The notes under the pieces: generated by a model
Told to the model about the DNA's origin: nothing
Databases searched by the model: none
What the model saw: only the letters and a program-made list of their open reading frames with translations
Made by a program: the position numbers and the translations under genes
Shown here: positions 1 through 7,086 of the stretch, piece after piece
How the letters are laid out: each line of letters starts with the position of its first letter
How positions within the stretch are numbered: position 1 is the stretch's first letter
Assembly (NCBI RefSeq): GCF_036802865.1
Contig: NZ_DAIRVK010000005.1
Coordinates: 1 to 64,000, forward strand
Source of the DNA: Sulfurospirillum sp036802865
GTDB taxonomy: Bacteria > Campylobacterota > Campylobacteria > Campylobacterales > Sulfurospirillaceae
Direction: 5' to 3'
Length of the DNA: 64,000 nucleotides

Positions 1-16
1 GTAGGTCGCTGCCAGT
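1..16 (+). rRNA. rrf: 3' end of 5S rRNA (partial)
   Basis: The window opens with GTAGGTCGCTGCCAG, which matches the conserved 3' terminal strand of bacterial 5S rRNA, where it pairs with the 5' end. The rest of the gene, and presumably the rRNA operon, lies upstream of the window. After it comes T/C-rich sequence without a clear hairpin. The end point is approximate. The call rests on remembered 5S sequence only. Confidence 0.6.
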
Positions 17-153
17 TCTCGTGATTCTTTCTTCTTATCCTCCCCTGTTTATTCCCTTAATCATCTTGTTTTATTCCCTTTCCAATTTTATCTTATCACT
101 TTATTTACTTTATATTTATTATAATTAGACTTTTTAAACCGTTGGGAGTTTTT

Positions 154-546
154 ATGAAGAAGTGGATTCTGATATTTTTATACATTTGTGTGGTCAATAT
201 TTCATTGAAAGCAGATTTTTTAGATATGGAATGTCAAAAAGCACTTAAAGAAAATAAACTTATCATTTTGAGTGTTGAAAAAGAAGGGTGCTCTTATTGT
301 TTGAAAATGCAAAAAGAAGTTTTTGATGTACCGCACTATGCCCAACAAATTGCCAGAAAATATTTACATGTTACGATTCATCGAGATGATCCTAGATTAC
401 CAAAATCGCTACATGTAAAATATTTTCCAACCAATCTTATTTTATCACCCAAAGATCTTAAAATTATAGATGAATTTGCAGGCTACCTTGAGCCCATAGG
501 CTTTATAGAACTGTTAGATGAAGTTTACACTCAAGAGTTTAAGTAA
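154..546 (+). CDS. exported thioredoxin-fold protein
   Basis: A 130-residue protein with an N-terminal signal peptide (about residues 1-20, ending SLKA) and a thioredoxin-type active site CSYC at residues 46-49. A cis-proline-like FPTN follows at about 91-94. This is the arrangement of small periplasmic thioredoxin-like (Thioredoxin_7/SoxW-like) reductases. I place the start at the ATG at 154, not the TTG at 142, because GGGAG lies six bases upstream of it. The gene ends eight bases into the convergent membrane protein gene. It stands alone behind a 5S rRNA, so its redox partner cannot be inferred. Single CxxC domain proteins of this size may act in thiol reduction or cytochrome maturation. 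Confidence 0.75.
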   Translation: MKKWILIFLYICVVNISLKADFLDMECQKALKENKLIILSVEKEGCSYCLKMQKEVFDVPHYAQQIARKYLHVTIHRDDPRLPKSLHVKYFPTNLILSPKDLKIIDEFAGYLEPIGFIELLDEVYTQEFK

Positions 547-877
547 GTCTATAATATTTGACGACAAGATAAGCAATAATTGTTGCAAAGGTAAAGCGTA
601 AGCCTATGATGACCCAAAGATTTGCACCAAAAATTAGAAAAAGCAGGGTATCCTCAATAATAGCATGACAGATCATCAAATAAGTGCCAATAAATAAAAT
701 CTCTCGTTTTTGTAAAATTCCTTTTTCATACTCTGCAATTAAAATACCAGCCCCATATGTAATCCCTAAAATAACACCGACTACTATTGAAAAACCACTG
801 TTGACTTTTTTCGAATGTTTTTCAATTATAGGTAAAGATTTGATAAAGTCAAGAAAAAATATAAGTGTTGAAACCAA
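539..877 (-). CDS. nucleoside-recognition (gate) membrane protein, C-terminal part
   Basis: This hydrophobic reading frame of at least 112 residues has about three membrane segments and a conserved-looking GITYGAGILI stretch followed by HAIIEDTLLFLIFGAN. Both are typical of the C-terminal half of nucleoside-recognition/gate domain proteins. Its only standard start is a TTG at 877. However, the same frame stays open and protein-like up to a stop at 961, through IELLQNSLYES, and so overlaps the end of the preceding gene (933-1406). A single +1 shift near 935 would join the two into one protein of about 290 residues, the size I remember for relatives. It is either a frameshifted gene or a second gene with a non-standard start. 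Confidence 0.6.
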   Translation of the reverse strand: MVSTLIFFLDFIKSLPIIEKHSKKVNSGFSIVVGVILGITYGAGILIAEYEKGILQKREILFIGTYLMICHAIIEDTLLFLIFGANLWVIIGLRFTFATIIAYLVVKYYRLT

Positions 878-932
878 TAAAATTATTTTTATTGAGAGTG
901 AAAGAGACTCATAAAGAGAGTTTTGGAGGAGT

Positions 933-1406
933 TCAATACAGAGGGTGTTCAGATGTGTTTACGGTTTGTTCAAGATTTTGAGTAAACCAACTTTTTGGAA
1001 GTTTTGAGGTTAGGATTCCCAGAAATAAGCCAACACTTAATCGTAAGAGAATGGAATAGATTCTAGAAATCCCGAGTCGTTTCATAATCTCTGTTTCAAC
1101 AAGCAACGCATGTGCTACACCTAAAAAGACAGCTAAGACAGTCCACTCTTTAGCTCCAAGTCCAAGCGGTGCTGCAAAGGCAATAGCTGCATAGAGGTTG
1201 AGTAAGAGTCCACTAACGATAGAAAGTGCTACTTCTTGAGGGAGCTCTAACAGTGACACTAAGGGTTTAAATATAAATGTGATGTATGCGAGCAGATTGT
1301 AATAAAGCAAAAAATCAGCCAAAATATAGATAGGAACAATGAGCTTTAAGATCGTCCATGAACTTCTCAACGATGTTTTAAGTGAATATTGAACGCTAAA
1401 TGACAT
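933..1406 (-). CDS. nucleoside-recognition (gate) membrane protein, N-terminal part
   Basis: A 157-residue protein with about four membrane segments. The central part runs LPQEVALSIVSGLLLNLYAA and then FLGVAHALLVETEIMKRLG, characteristic of the gate/nucleoside-recognition fold (SpmA/SpmB-like). The substrate of this family is not established. The gene starts at the ATG at 1406, divergent from tRNA-Arg. It ends at a TGA inside an overlap with the reading frame of the next piece (539-877, extended to 960). Taken with that piece, it looks like the first half of one longer protein. Whether the break is a real mutation, a sequencing error or a two-gene arrangement cannot be decided here. Confidence 0.65.
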   Translation of the reverse strand: MSFSVQYSLKTSLRSSWTILKLIVPIYILADFLLYYNLLAYITFIFKPLVSLLELPQEVALSIVSGLLLNLYAAIAFAAPLGLGAKEWTVLAVFLGVAHALLVETEIMKRLGISRIYSILLRLSVGLFLGILTSKLPKSWFTQNLEQTVNTSEHPLY

Positions 1407-1446
1407 TTTGGCTCTTTTTTTAATACTTATTTTATATTAGGTAAGA

Positions 1447-1452
1447 TATAAT
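1447..1452 (+). promoter_or_regulatory. -10 box of tRNA-Arg promoter
   Basis: TATAAT lies 21 bases before the tRNA 5' end, preceded by AT-rich sequence without a clear -35 box, as is common in Campylobacterota. The implied transcription start is near 1459. Confidence 0.6.
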
Positions 1453-1473
1453 ACCGACCTCAAACAAATATGT

Positions 1474-1550
1474 GCGCTCGTAGCTCAGCTGGATAGAGCA
1501 TCGGTTTGCGGTACCGGAGGTCAGGGATTCGAATTCCTTCGGGCGCACCA
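1474..1550 (+). tRNA. tRNA-Arg (anticodon GCG)
   Basis: The 77-base gene folds into a full cloverleaf. The acceptor stem pairs GCGCTCG with CGGGCGC, the D arm uses GCTC/GAGC, and the anticodon stem TCGGT/ACCGG encloses the loop TTGCGGT, giving anticodon GCG (reads CGC). The T arm AGGGA-TTCGAAT-TCCTT follows, then A and an encoded CCA. The 3' 45 bases form part of the 53-bp repeat that marks the left end of the integrated element, so the element replaced and restored the 3' part of this gene when it inserted. Confidence 0.95.
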
Positions 1551-1558
1551 CTTCGTTT
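1506..1558 (+). repeat. attL: 53-bp direct repeat in tRNA-Arg
   Basis: These 53 bases are identical to 9772-9824. They start in the anticodon loop (TTGCGG) and run eight bases past the CCA end. The bases before and after differ between the copies. This is the crossover segment of a tyrosine-integrase island that targets the tRNA 3' end. Confidence 0.92.
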
Positions 1559-1953
1559 AAAGTCAACTCCCTTAGAATGGTCGTTCAGAGCACTTGTAGC
1601 TTTTTAGCATACGGTTGATTTAATCCCGAAACTATAGCTATATCACTCCTAAAAGTCAAGTTTGTGTATCCCTTTGTGTATGGATTTTGGCAAATAGACC
1701 GGAGATATTTAGAGTGTTTTTCTGAATAATCTTATAAAATAATCTCATTTAATACCTCTTTTTTATGTAATAGTAGATACAAAACAAATAGATAGATCAT
1801 TATTTAGTGTCTGAGAGTCTGTGATGACTACTTCTAATCAAACATAGAGTTCTTATGAAGGGTGGTTTATACTGTGAGCTGTAGAGGCTTTTCAAGTTAG
1901 ACTTAAAGATGGACTATAGGTGTGACTTTACCTGAGAGCTTAACATCATTAAC
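1551..1953. other. non-coding left end of the element
   Basis: About 400 bases without a convincing gene between the tRNA and the first cargo gene. It holds the paired TTTGTGTAT repeats described separately. I see no further RNA gene or strong terminator. Confidence 0.5.
1661..1681 (+). repeat. paired TTTGTGTAT repeats, possible integrase arm sites
   Basis: TTTGTGTAT occurs at 1661-1669 and 1673-1681, exactly 12 bases apart. A third copy in the same orientation lies at 9697-9705, just outside the integrase start at the other end of the element. Short repeats in both arms of an att region are typical binding sites for the N-terminal domain of tyrosine integrases. Function is inferred from position only. 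Confidence 0.45.
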
Positions 1954-2766
1954 TTATAGGTCTTTTTTTATATCTTTAACAAAGTCTTTTCTATCAATTC
2001 CTAATAGACTAATCCTGCACAAATACATATAAAGTTTTGTAGAATTTACTAAAGTATCTCCAAGCCACCAACGACCACCATGATGAATACTGATTGCAAA
2101 ACATAAGAAGTCTATAGCAGATATGACTTTATAATAGTTGATGGGAGAGCCATAGTCATTATCAGTTAATATTCCGTGTAGTATTCCATGTCGATTAGTG
2201 TTATCTTCTAATGTATAGTTTTGAGACTTGATATAAATATTCTTGCTAAGGTATTCAATGAATGAATCAATCATAGATATAACTTCGTTAACAGCTCCAA
2301 GTTTTTTATCTATAACATACTCTTTAAGATCAGTTGATAACTCTTCAAAGAGCTCCTGAACGTTTTTTTTTCTTTTATTATTAAATAACGATATACCCCT
2401 ATCATTTGTATATTTTTTAATAGTACCTTCAATAACGGGGATTAGTCCTGTAACTGCAATATGGTCTAATCCTAGGGCATGGGCTTCAATAGATTCATAA
2501 ATGATTTCTAGGTATTCTTTAACAAAAGGAGTTTTGGGATAGATTTCACATGACATTCGGGATAAATGCTTCAAGGTATATATTTCACTTAAAAATGTTT
2601 CAAGCTCTTTTTGATCTAACCCTTTTTGCAACTGTTTATTAGAAATATTAGAAAGTAATCCTATCGAAATATAAGGCGGTGTGAACCAACCAACTTTATT
2701 CAGTTGAGTTTTCAAGTGTTCTTCAAAGGGTATACTTTGAGCCATGCTATGCCAACCTTCTATCAT
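1954..2766 (-). CDS. unknown element protein with HEPN-type R-x4-H motif
   Basis: A 270-residue soluble, mostly helical protein that I cannot assign to a named family. Its C-terminal third holds NRHGILHG, with R192 and H197 spaced as in the R-x4-6-H catalytic motif of HEPN ribonucleases, followed by a helix ending in HHGGRWW (about 228-234). HEPN proteins are frequent in abortive-infection and toxin systems, which would fit the mobile-element location, but the motif alone is weak proof. The start is either the ATG at 2766 or the ATG at 2745. The second has GAAGG ten bases upstream and the first has no clear ribosome site. No partner gene is adjacent, since the next gene on this strand lies 190 bases upstream. 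Confidence 0.6.
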   Translation of the reverse strand: MIEGWHSMAQSIPFEEHLKTQLNKVGWFTPPYISIGLLSNISNKQLQKGLDQKELETFLSEIYTLKHLSRMSCEIYPKTPFVKEYLEIIYESIEAHALGLDHIAVTGLIPVIEGTIKKYTNDRGISLFNNKRKKNVQELFEELSTDLKEYVIDKKLGAVNEVISMIDSFIEYLSKNIYIKSQNYTLEDNTNRHGILHGILTDNDYGSPINYYKVISAIDFLCFAISIHHGGRWWLGDTLVNSTKLYMYLCRISLLGIDRKDFVKDIKKDL

Positions 2767-2955
2767 GTTATTAAGAGTAGATACAGTATATCAAAACATG
2801 CAATAGGTCTAACTTTGAAATACAAATAGATGGGAGGTAATCAAAACAAAATAGATGATAGAACAGATCTAAACGATTGAAGACAATCTAATAAATAAGC
2901 AGTTATAGCCCTGTGATAGCCTGTGAAGGGAGAATAATAAGAGGTAGCGATGACA

Positions 2956-3708
2956 CTACCTTTTATCTCTTAAATGCTTCCGAGGATGCTCACCAATAGA
3001 TATACCATATGTGGCTAACCAAGCCTCAGCAGGATAACTTTTGACAGCATCATATTTGTCGTCTTCCACATCAATGATCTTGAGGTTATATTCTTTACAG
3101 TAATCCCTCAATAGCTTGTATCTAAACTTTTCTTTTGGCTTGTGAATAACTGTTTGTCTTCTGATAGTTGAATACTTAAAGCTCTCGTCTAGCTGTCTCT
3201 TAAGCCTCTCATTTTCTCTTGAAGCCACACTGGCAGTTGCCATAGCAGTAGCAGTCTTCTTGTCACTAATGTACGCCTTTGTCTTCTCCGCTTCAATGCG
3301 TTTCTCACGCTCTTCTTGAAGGTTCTGAAGGAGCCCTACAGCGAACTTAGGGTCTGCTATAGCCTGTGCAAGGACATCTGAAGTCATATATGCGCCATGC
3401 TTACGGATTGTTGGAAGGACTTCAGAAGTAACCCATTTTTTGAAAGCTTTGGCAGAAGGTAGTTTGGAGCCAAATATTAATGAATATAGACCACTCTCAT
3501 TGATAAATGTCAAAGACTGAGCACCACCATTTGTAAGGGAGTCGCGTTTTACGACATCCTCTTCATCACAATGCTTATTTACTGCATCCCTAGGATTTCT
3601 GTAGCCCAACACTTCAGCGACATCTTTAGCCATGAACCATTCAATTCCATCCTCAACTACTACACGCACTTGAGAGTTGTTAAAGTTAAACTTTTGGATG
3701 TTACTCAT
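2956..3708 (-). CDS. Bro-N family phage antirepressor
   Basis: A 250-residue protein. Residues 1-100 form a Bro-N domain: WFMAKDVAEVLGYRNPRDAV near the start, then the signature around INESGLYSLIFGSKLPSAKA and FKKWVTSEVLPTIRKHGAY. A charged helical linker (about 120-180) leads to a C-terminal domain of about 65 residues with FRYKLLRDYC. Bro-N proteins are DNA-binding antirepressors of phages and islands. The start is the ATG at 3708, where AGGAG lies seven bases upstream; the open frame runs further to 3807 but has no such support. It overlaps the end of the upstream gene (3701-4270) by eight bases, so the two are translated from one message. It probably controls element genes. Confidence 0.85.
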   Translation of the reverse strand: MSNIQKFNFNNSQVRVVVEDGIEWFMAKDVAEVLGYRNPRDAVNKHCDEEDVVKRDSLTNGGAQSLTFINESGLYSLIFGSKLPSAKAFKKWVTSEVLPTIRKHGAYMTSDVLAQAIADPKFAVGLLQNLQEEREKRIEAEKTKAYISDKKTATAMATASVASRENERLKRQLDESFKYSTIRRQTVIHKPKEKFRYKLLRDYCKEYNLKIIDVEDDKYDAVKSYPAEAWLATYGISIGEHPRKHLRDKR

Positions 3709-4270
3709 CTGTAGGCTCCTCAAAGCCTGTGGTACAAAGAGCTTCCAATAACCCACACCATACAGGCTCTTTCTTTTTATCTTCACTGAGTAGAGTATAT
3801 AAGACATCCTCTATATTAACTTCATCACCCATAAGCATTAAAATGAGTAGTTCTTCAGGATAGCACCCTTCACCGTACGATCTCATATTTAAGTCGATTT
3901 CTCCAAATGTGATATGATCTAATAAATCAGTCCATGCCTTTTGATTGGTTTGTAGAATAGAACTTTTGAACTCTACAAATCGTAAAAGAGCTCTGTTATA
4001 TCTAAAGCTACTCCTAGCTTCTTTAGCAGTAAAGCCATTAACAACATTTTCAAACCATAAGTCATTTACAGTCTTCCAAAAGTCAGCACCCTCTTTAGTC
4101 TCAAACCAAACGAAAGCGTTAAGAATAGCACTCCATAAAGGTACTTCATATTCATCTTCCATAAGGCTTTTGTATCCTTCAAGGTCTTTATCAAATAAGT
4201 TGTTTGTAAAGGCTTCCTTTAGGTCATATTGCCTTAAAAAGCTCTCTAGCATTTGTGTTTTGTAATTCAT
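3701..4270 (-). CDS. unknown element protein co-transcribed with the antirepressor
   Basis: A 189-residue acidic protein with no family I recognise. It is rich in aromatic residues, with segments such as PLWSAILNAFVWFETKEGAD and GEGCYPEELLILMLMG. It has no signal peptide or membrane segment. The ATG at 4270 follows AGAGG at good distance. It precedes and overlaps the Bro-N antirepressor gene by eight bases, so it forms a two-gene operon with it. Its upstream region contains the three hairpin repeats at 4414-4594, which may be its control sites. A role in regulation of the element is possible, but nothing in the sequence shows it. Confidence 0.65.
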   Translation of the reverse strand: MNYKTQMLESFLRQYDLKEAFTNNLFDKDLEGYKSLMEDEYEVPLWSAILNAFVWFETKEGADFWKTVNDLWFENVVNGFTAKEARSSFRYNRALLRFVEFKSSILQTNQKAWTDLLDHITFGEIDLNMRSYGEGCYPEELLILMLMGDEVNIEDVLYTLLSEDKKKEPVWCGLLEALCTTGFEEPTDE

Positions 4271-4413
4271 TGTTTTTCCTCTTCATTGTTGAAAGAATGA
4301 GCCCATACTTCGGTACAGACTCAAGTCGACTGATTGCTCAGAACCTAAAGACTTACTTACGTTCTTTCCGTCATTGATAAGTTTTCTATTGCACATAGAA
4401 ATGAGAGTTATGA

Positions 4414-4594
4414 GAGTGTATTTCTCTTAAGGTGAGTGGGGTCAAGGAACTTTTACCCTACGACCTTGCAGAAGACCTATAAATTCGGCTTTCTCCTATG
4501 GGGTGGTGGGTGAAGGAATATTCGCCCTACGACTCTCTCAAAGGAGGTGTATTTCTCTTTAGGTAGGGGGTGTGAAGGAACTTTTACCCTACAC
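4414..4594. repeat. three imperfect ~50-bp hairpin repeats
   Basis: Three related units share the core AAGGAACTTTTACCCTAC: 4444-4461 and 4575-4592 are identical in these 18 bases, and 4513-4530 is a variant (AAGGAATATTCGCCCTAC). Core starts are 69 and 62 bases apart. Units one and three also share GTGTATTTCTCTT about 28 bases earlier. In each unit a GGGT-type strand before the core can pair with its ACCC/GCCC end, most perfectly in unit two (GGGTGAA with TTCGCCC). They may be operators, small RNA structures or recombination sites. Confidence 0.65.
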
Positions 4595-5001
4595 CTGAGA
4601 ACCTCTTATGGATTGTGAAAGGAAGACTACAAGTCAATCTACAGCCATGTATAGATTCACCTCTAGTATTTGTGTTATTGAGCGATTGATTGAGCGATGG
4701 TAAGTCTTAGTCCATTTAAAGCCTGTGAGAGCCTATGGAGAGACAAATGATACTTAAGAGCTGTCGTTGTATACGTTGTGGTAAAGAGGAGCTTCATAGA
4801 CTTGTAGACACAATAGAGCTTTAGTGATACTTCAAAGGGTGCATCTACAAAGTGATTTAAAGAGGGGAGCATCAAATAAAAATAATATGAGTTAAGTGTT
4901 GAGAGGTTACTTCTAGTCTGACTCAAAGTATCTCTTTAAGTCATATACTCTAAGTTAATAATATTTAAGTTATCAGGTAAAAGGGATACTTAGAGTTAAA
5001 T

Positions 5002-5084
5002 CTATAGTAAGACTTATAGTACCCCCTATAGTCCCCCAAAAGAGACACTTATAGTCAGACTAATAGTCCATTTATAGCTTCCTC
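5002..5084. repeat. 12-bp periodic TATAGT array
   Basis: TATAGT or a close variant begins at 5003, 5015, 5027, 5050, 5062 (AATAGT) and 5073 (TATAGC), which is a 11-12 base period with one degenerate position near 5039. The unit reads roughly YTATAGTMMSMC. An array in helical-turn-like phase resembles iterons or cooperative protein-binding sites. Confidence 0.55.
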
Positions 5085-5156
5085 CTTCCCTTAAGGTGCG
5101 GGGGGTCCTTTTGAGCCCTAAAATAGGCACTTTGAGAGGAGCCCATTTCTGAGCTT

Positions 5157-5345
5157 TTAGACCTCTCTATATTTCACTCTTTTTCTACCGTTTGACATAC
5201 CTACTTCTTTGAGATATTCCTCAAGTAATTCCTCATCAACTCGCCTTCTTGTTGTTGTAGACCCCTGTGAGGCTATCGAAGTATAAAAGGAGAGTACGAG
5301 TCGTCTTAAGACCCCTTTAGCTCTCTGTAGGCTTTGAGAATGGGT
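5157..5345 (-). pseudogene. start-less reading frame after the serine recombinase
   Basis: Directly after the recombinase stop, the same frame stays open for 60 further codons and ends at TAA (5159-5157). The last 30 or so residues look like real protein, for example TTTRRRVDEELLEEYLKEVG. There is no ATG, GTG or TTG start that would include this part. It may be the remnant of a small gene or of a longer recombinase tail. Coding status is uncertain. Confidence 0.3.
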
Positions 5346-5981
5346 CTATTTCACTAATCCTCTTCGTTTGAGATAGACTGATAAACTAGCCACACTACAA
5401 TTCCCTTTACCCATAACAGGTTCTAAGTGGTTTGAGACAATCTTGTTAAGTGACAATCCAAGCGTATGAAGCTCTACAATACGATCAACATGTACATCAT
5501 ACTTTGACTTTTGAGTCGTCCCTTTTGGTTTACCCAATACAACCCCTTGAGCCTTCCTAGCCTTGAGAGCTTCTGTGGTTCTTTGACTAATCAAGTCACG
5601 CTCTAACTCAGAGAAGAGACTCATAAGGGTTATCATAGCTTTAGAGACAAAATCATTCTTATTGTTGGGGTTAATAACCATCTTCTGTTTGATGATATGT
5701 AGCTCCACGCCAATACTCATTAACTTCTCAATAGTCTGTAGAACCTCTTGAGTGCTTCTACCAAGGCGTGAGAGTTCACTAATGATGAGCATATCGCCCA
5801 AGCTTAAAGAGGTAAAGAGTTCATCTATCAGTCTGTCTCTCATGTTCTTACGTGAACTCATCGTCACATCTATGAACTTATCCACCTTTACATGTAACTC
5901 ATGGGCGTAGTTTAATATCTCATTCTTTTGGTTAGAAGTGATCTGTGTGTCTGTTGAAACTCTTATGTAGCCGACTGTCAT
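5346..5981 (-). CDS. serine recombinase (resolvase/invertase family)
   Basis: A 211-residue site-specific recombinase. The N-terminal catalytic domain begins GYIRVSTDTQ with the nucleophile at S9. SELSRLGRS (R72, R75) supplies the active-site arginines. The long dimer helix contains ELERDLISQRT, followed by the KARKAQGVVLGKPKG linker. A helix-turn-helix of about 45 residues closes the protein. This is the size of Hin/TnpR-type small serine recombinases, which invert or resolve DNA between two sites. A putative promoter lies at 6030-6059. No invertible repeat pair was found near it, so the target is unknown. In the element it could resolve dimers or switch an expression region. Confidence 0.93.
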   Translation of the reverse strand: MTVGYIRVSTDTQITSNQKNEILNYAHELHVKVDKFIDVTMSSRKNMRDRLIDELFTSLSLGDMLIISELSRLGRSTQEVLQTIEKLMSIGVELHIIKQKMVINPNNKNDFVSKAMITLMSLFSELERDLISQRTTEALKARKAQGVVLGKPKGTTQKSKYDVHVDRIVELHTLGLSLNKIVSNHLEPVMGKGNCSVASLSVYLKRRGLVK

Positions 5982-6029
5982 GTGATACCCTTTAAGACTT
6001 AACGTATTTATTGCTTGAAACTTTATCAG

Positions 6030-6059
6030 ATTATAAACCCTATGTCAAGTATAAGACAA
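6030..6059 (-). promoter_or_regulatory. putative promoter of the serine recombinase
   Basis: On the minus strand TTGTCT (6059-6054) and TATAAT (6035-6030) are 18 bases apart, about 50 bases upstream of the recombinase start. Confidence 0.45.
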
Positions 6060-6180
6060 TACAAATACAATCATATATAATGATGGTTAAGAGTTAACAG
6101 ACTATGCAAGACTAAGAGATCAATGAGAAGCCAAAGTATGACATGAGCCTATGAGCTGTAGGGAGAGTTAAAGAGGTACT

Positions 6181-6357
6181 ATGAGTCGCCTTGAAGTGCT
6201 AAAGTCTCTCCACAGGCTTACACAGGGTGACATCTACAGAGAAATGAGGGGGCTATGGGGGGGGATTCCTTACGTGGCGGTGTTTAGATGTGACCTTTCA
6301 GATATTTTTAGTTATTTTTGTAAAGCTTATTATTTCATACGGCAATATTGTCTATAG
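6181..6357 (+). CDS. possible 58-residue protein containing a G8 tract
   Basis: The ATG at 6181 follows GAGG at 6173-6176 with a four-base spacer. The frame gives 58 residues starting MSRLEVLKSLHRLTQGDIY, which looks helical and protein-like, and then turns into a less convincing aromatic tail. The change comes at a run of eight G (6257-6264). A different G count would give other C-termini: nine G would stop after about 34 residues, and seven G would extend the frame past 6357. It precedes the three-gene cassette on the same strand. It may be a short leader or regulatory gene, or a chance frame. Confidence 0.35.
   Translation: MSRLEVLKSLHRLTQGDIYREMRGLWGGIPYVAVFRCDLSDIFSYFCKAYYFIRQYCL
6257..6264 (+). 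repeat. G8 homopolymer tract
   Basis: Eight consecutive G residues, the longest G or C run I see in the window. In Campylobacter and Helicobacter such tracts slip during replication and switch genes. It lies inside the possible small gene at 6181-6357 and about 110 bases ahead of the -10 box of the cassette. Confidence 0.6.
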
Positions 6358-6374
6358 AATTAATATTTTTGGAA

Positions 6375-6380
6375 TATAAT
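6375..6380 (+). promoter_or_regulatory. -10 box for the three-gene cassette
   Basis: TATAAT preceded by a TTTTTGGAA segment, typical of the T-rich Campylobacterota sigma-70 promoter. The ATG of the first cassette gene lies 31 bases downstream. Confidence 0.5.
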
Positions 6381-6410
6381 CAAAAGAAAACTTTTAGGAA
6401 GGTGTCAGTT

Positions 6411-7085
6411 ATGTATATTAGTGAAGGCTTAAGAAAACCTGATTTTGAGAACCCTGTAGCACATTTAAATGAAATTCTGAGAAGTATATTTAAAGAATTA
6501 GATAGTGAGTATGTTAAAAACAATGGAGGGATTGATTATTTTTCTTTATTAGAAAGTATCAGTTTTATTAATCAATTCTGTACACGTGCAAAGCTACCTC
6601 TTGTTCCAATATCTGATAAAGATGCAGAGTATACAGGCTCATTATACAGTGCATTACATGATTACTATAAAGGTTTATTAATCAATGGTTATGATGTTCA
6701 TAGTAAGTACCTTGAAGATGATAACTATGAATTTTCTAATGATGAATTTGCCACTATTGAGGCTAGTATTAATACACTAAAACAGGACATTAGGAATGCA
6801 AAAATCTTGAGTGAAGACCATAAAGATCGCTTGATTGAAAAAGTTAACAAAGTGCAAAGTGAATTAGGTAAAAAGATGAGTAATCTTGATAAGACATTAG
6901 GTAGTCTTATATCAATCGCAAAGGCTTTAGGCGTGGCAGGAAAAGAATCCAAACCTGCATTTGATAGAATTAATGAGACAATAAATCTGATTTCAAAAGT
7001 TCAAGATAGAGGCGATAGTTTATCTTCTGTAGAAAATCAAATATCATTTAATAGAATGCCTCAAGTTGAAATGATTGAGGAATAA
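6411..7085 (+). CDS. unknown helical protein, cassette gene 1
   Basis: A 224-residue soluble protein without a recognisable named domain. The first half is globular (LLESISFINQFCTRAKLP). From about residue 110 on it is long, charged and helical, with likely coiled coil, around LIEKVNKVQSELGKKMSNLD and then LGSLISIAKALGVAGKESKP. The start is the ATG at 6411, with AGGAAGG eight bases upstream; a longer frame from a TTG at 6348 has no such site. The next gene begins one base after its stop, so gene 1 and gene 2 are translated together. It is the first gene of a compact three-gene set with two membrane proteins, which suggests a cytoplasmic partner or sensor. Function unknown. Confidence 0.75.
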   Translation: MYISEGLRKPDFENPVAHLNEILRSIFKELDSEYVKNNGGIDYFSLLESISFINQFCTRAKLPLVPISDKDAEYTGSLYSALHDYYKGLLINGYDVHSKYLEDDNYEFSNDEFATIEASINTLKQDIRNAKILSEDHKDRLIEKVNKVQSELGKKMSNLDKTLGSLISIAKALGVAGKESKPAFDRINETINLISKVQDRGDSLSSVENQISFNRMPQVEMIEE

Positions 7086-7086
7086 A

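Larger units (their letters stand above)
4271..5345. other. long non-coding control region of the element
   Basis: About 1.07 kb between the divergent-facing antirepressor operon and the serine recombinase, with no convincing complete gene. It contains three hairpin-forming repeats (4414-4594), a 12-bp periodic TATAGT array (5002-5084) and a short protein-like reading frame without a start (5157-5345). Such a gene-poor, repeat-rich stretch is where an element would keep its origin, recombination or operator sites. Confidence 0.5.

Noticed and set aside
4414..4594. CRISPR array
   Set aside because: Only three imperfect units with unequal spacing and no cas genes nearby. I describe them as hairpin repeats instead.
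4675..4926. 83-codon minus-strand frame in the element's non-coding region
   Set aside because: Composition is low-complexity and unprotein-like, there is no ribosome site, and it overlaps nothing conserved. I treat it as a chance frame.
5100..5105. G6 run as a second phase-variable tract
   Set aside because: It is short, lies outside any gene or promoter, and six G are within chance for this region.
5346..6410. Invertible promoter controlled by the serine recombinase
   Set aside because: I found no pair of inverted repeats of usual length flanking the promoters in this interval, so inversion cannot be claimed.
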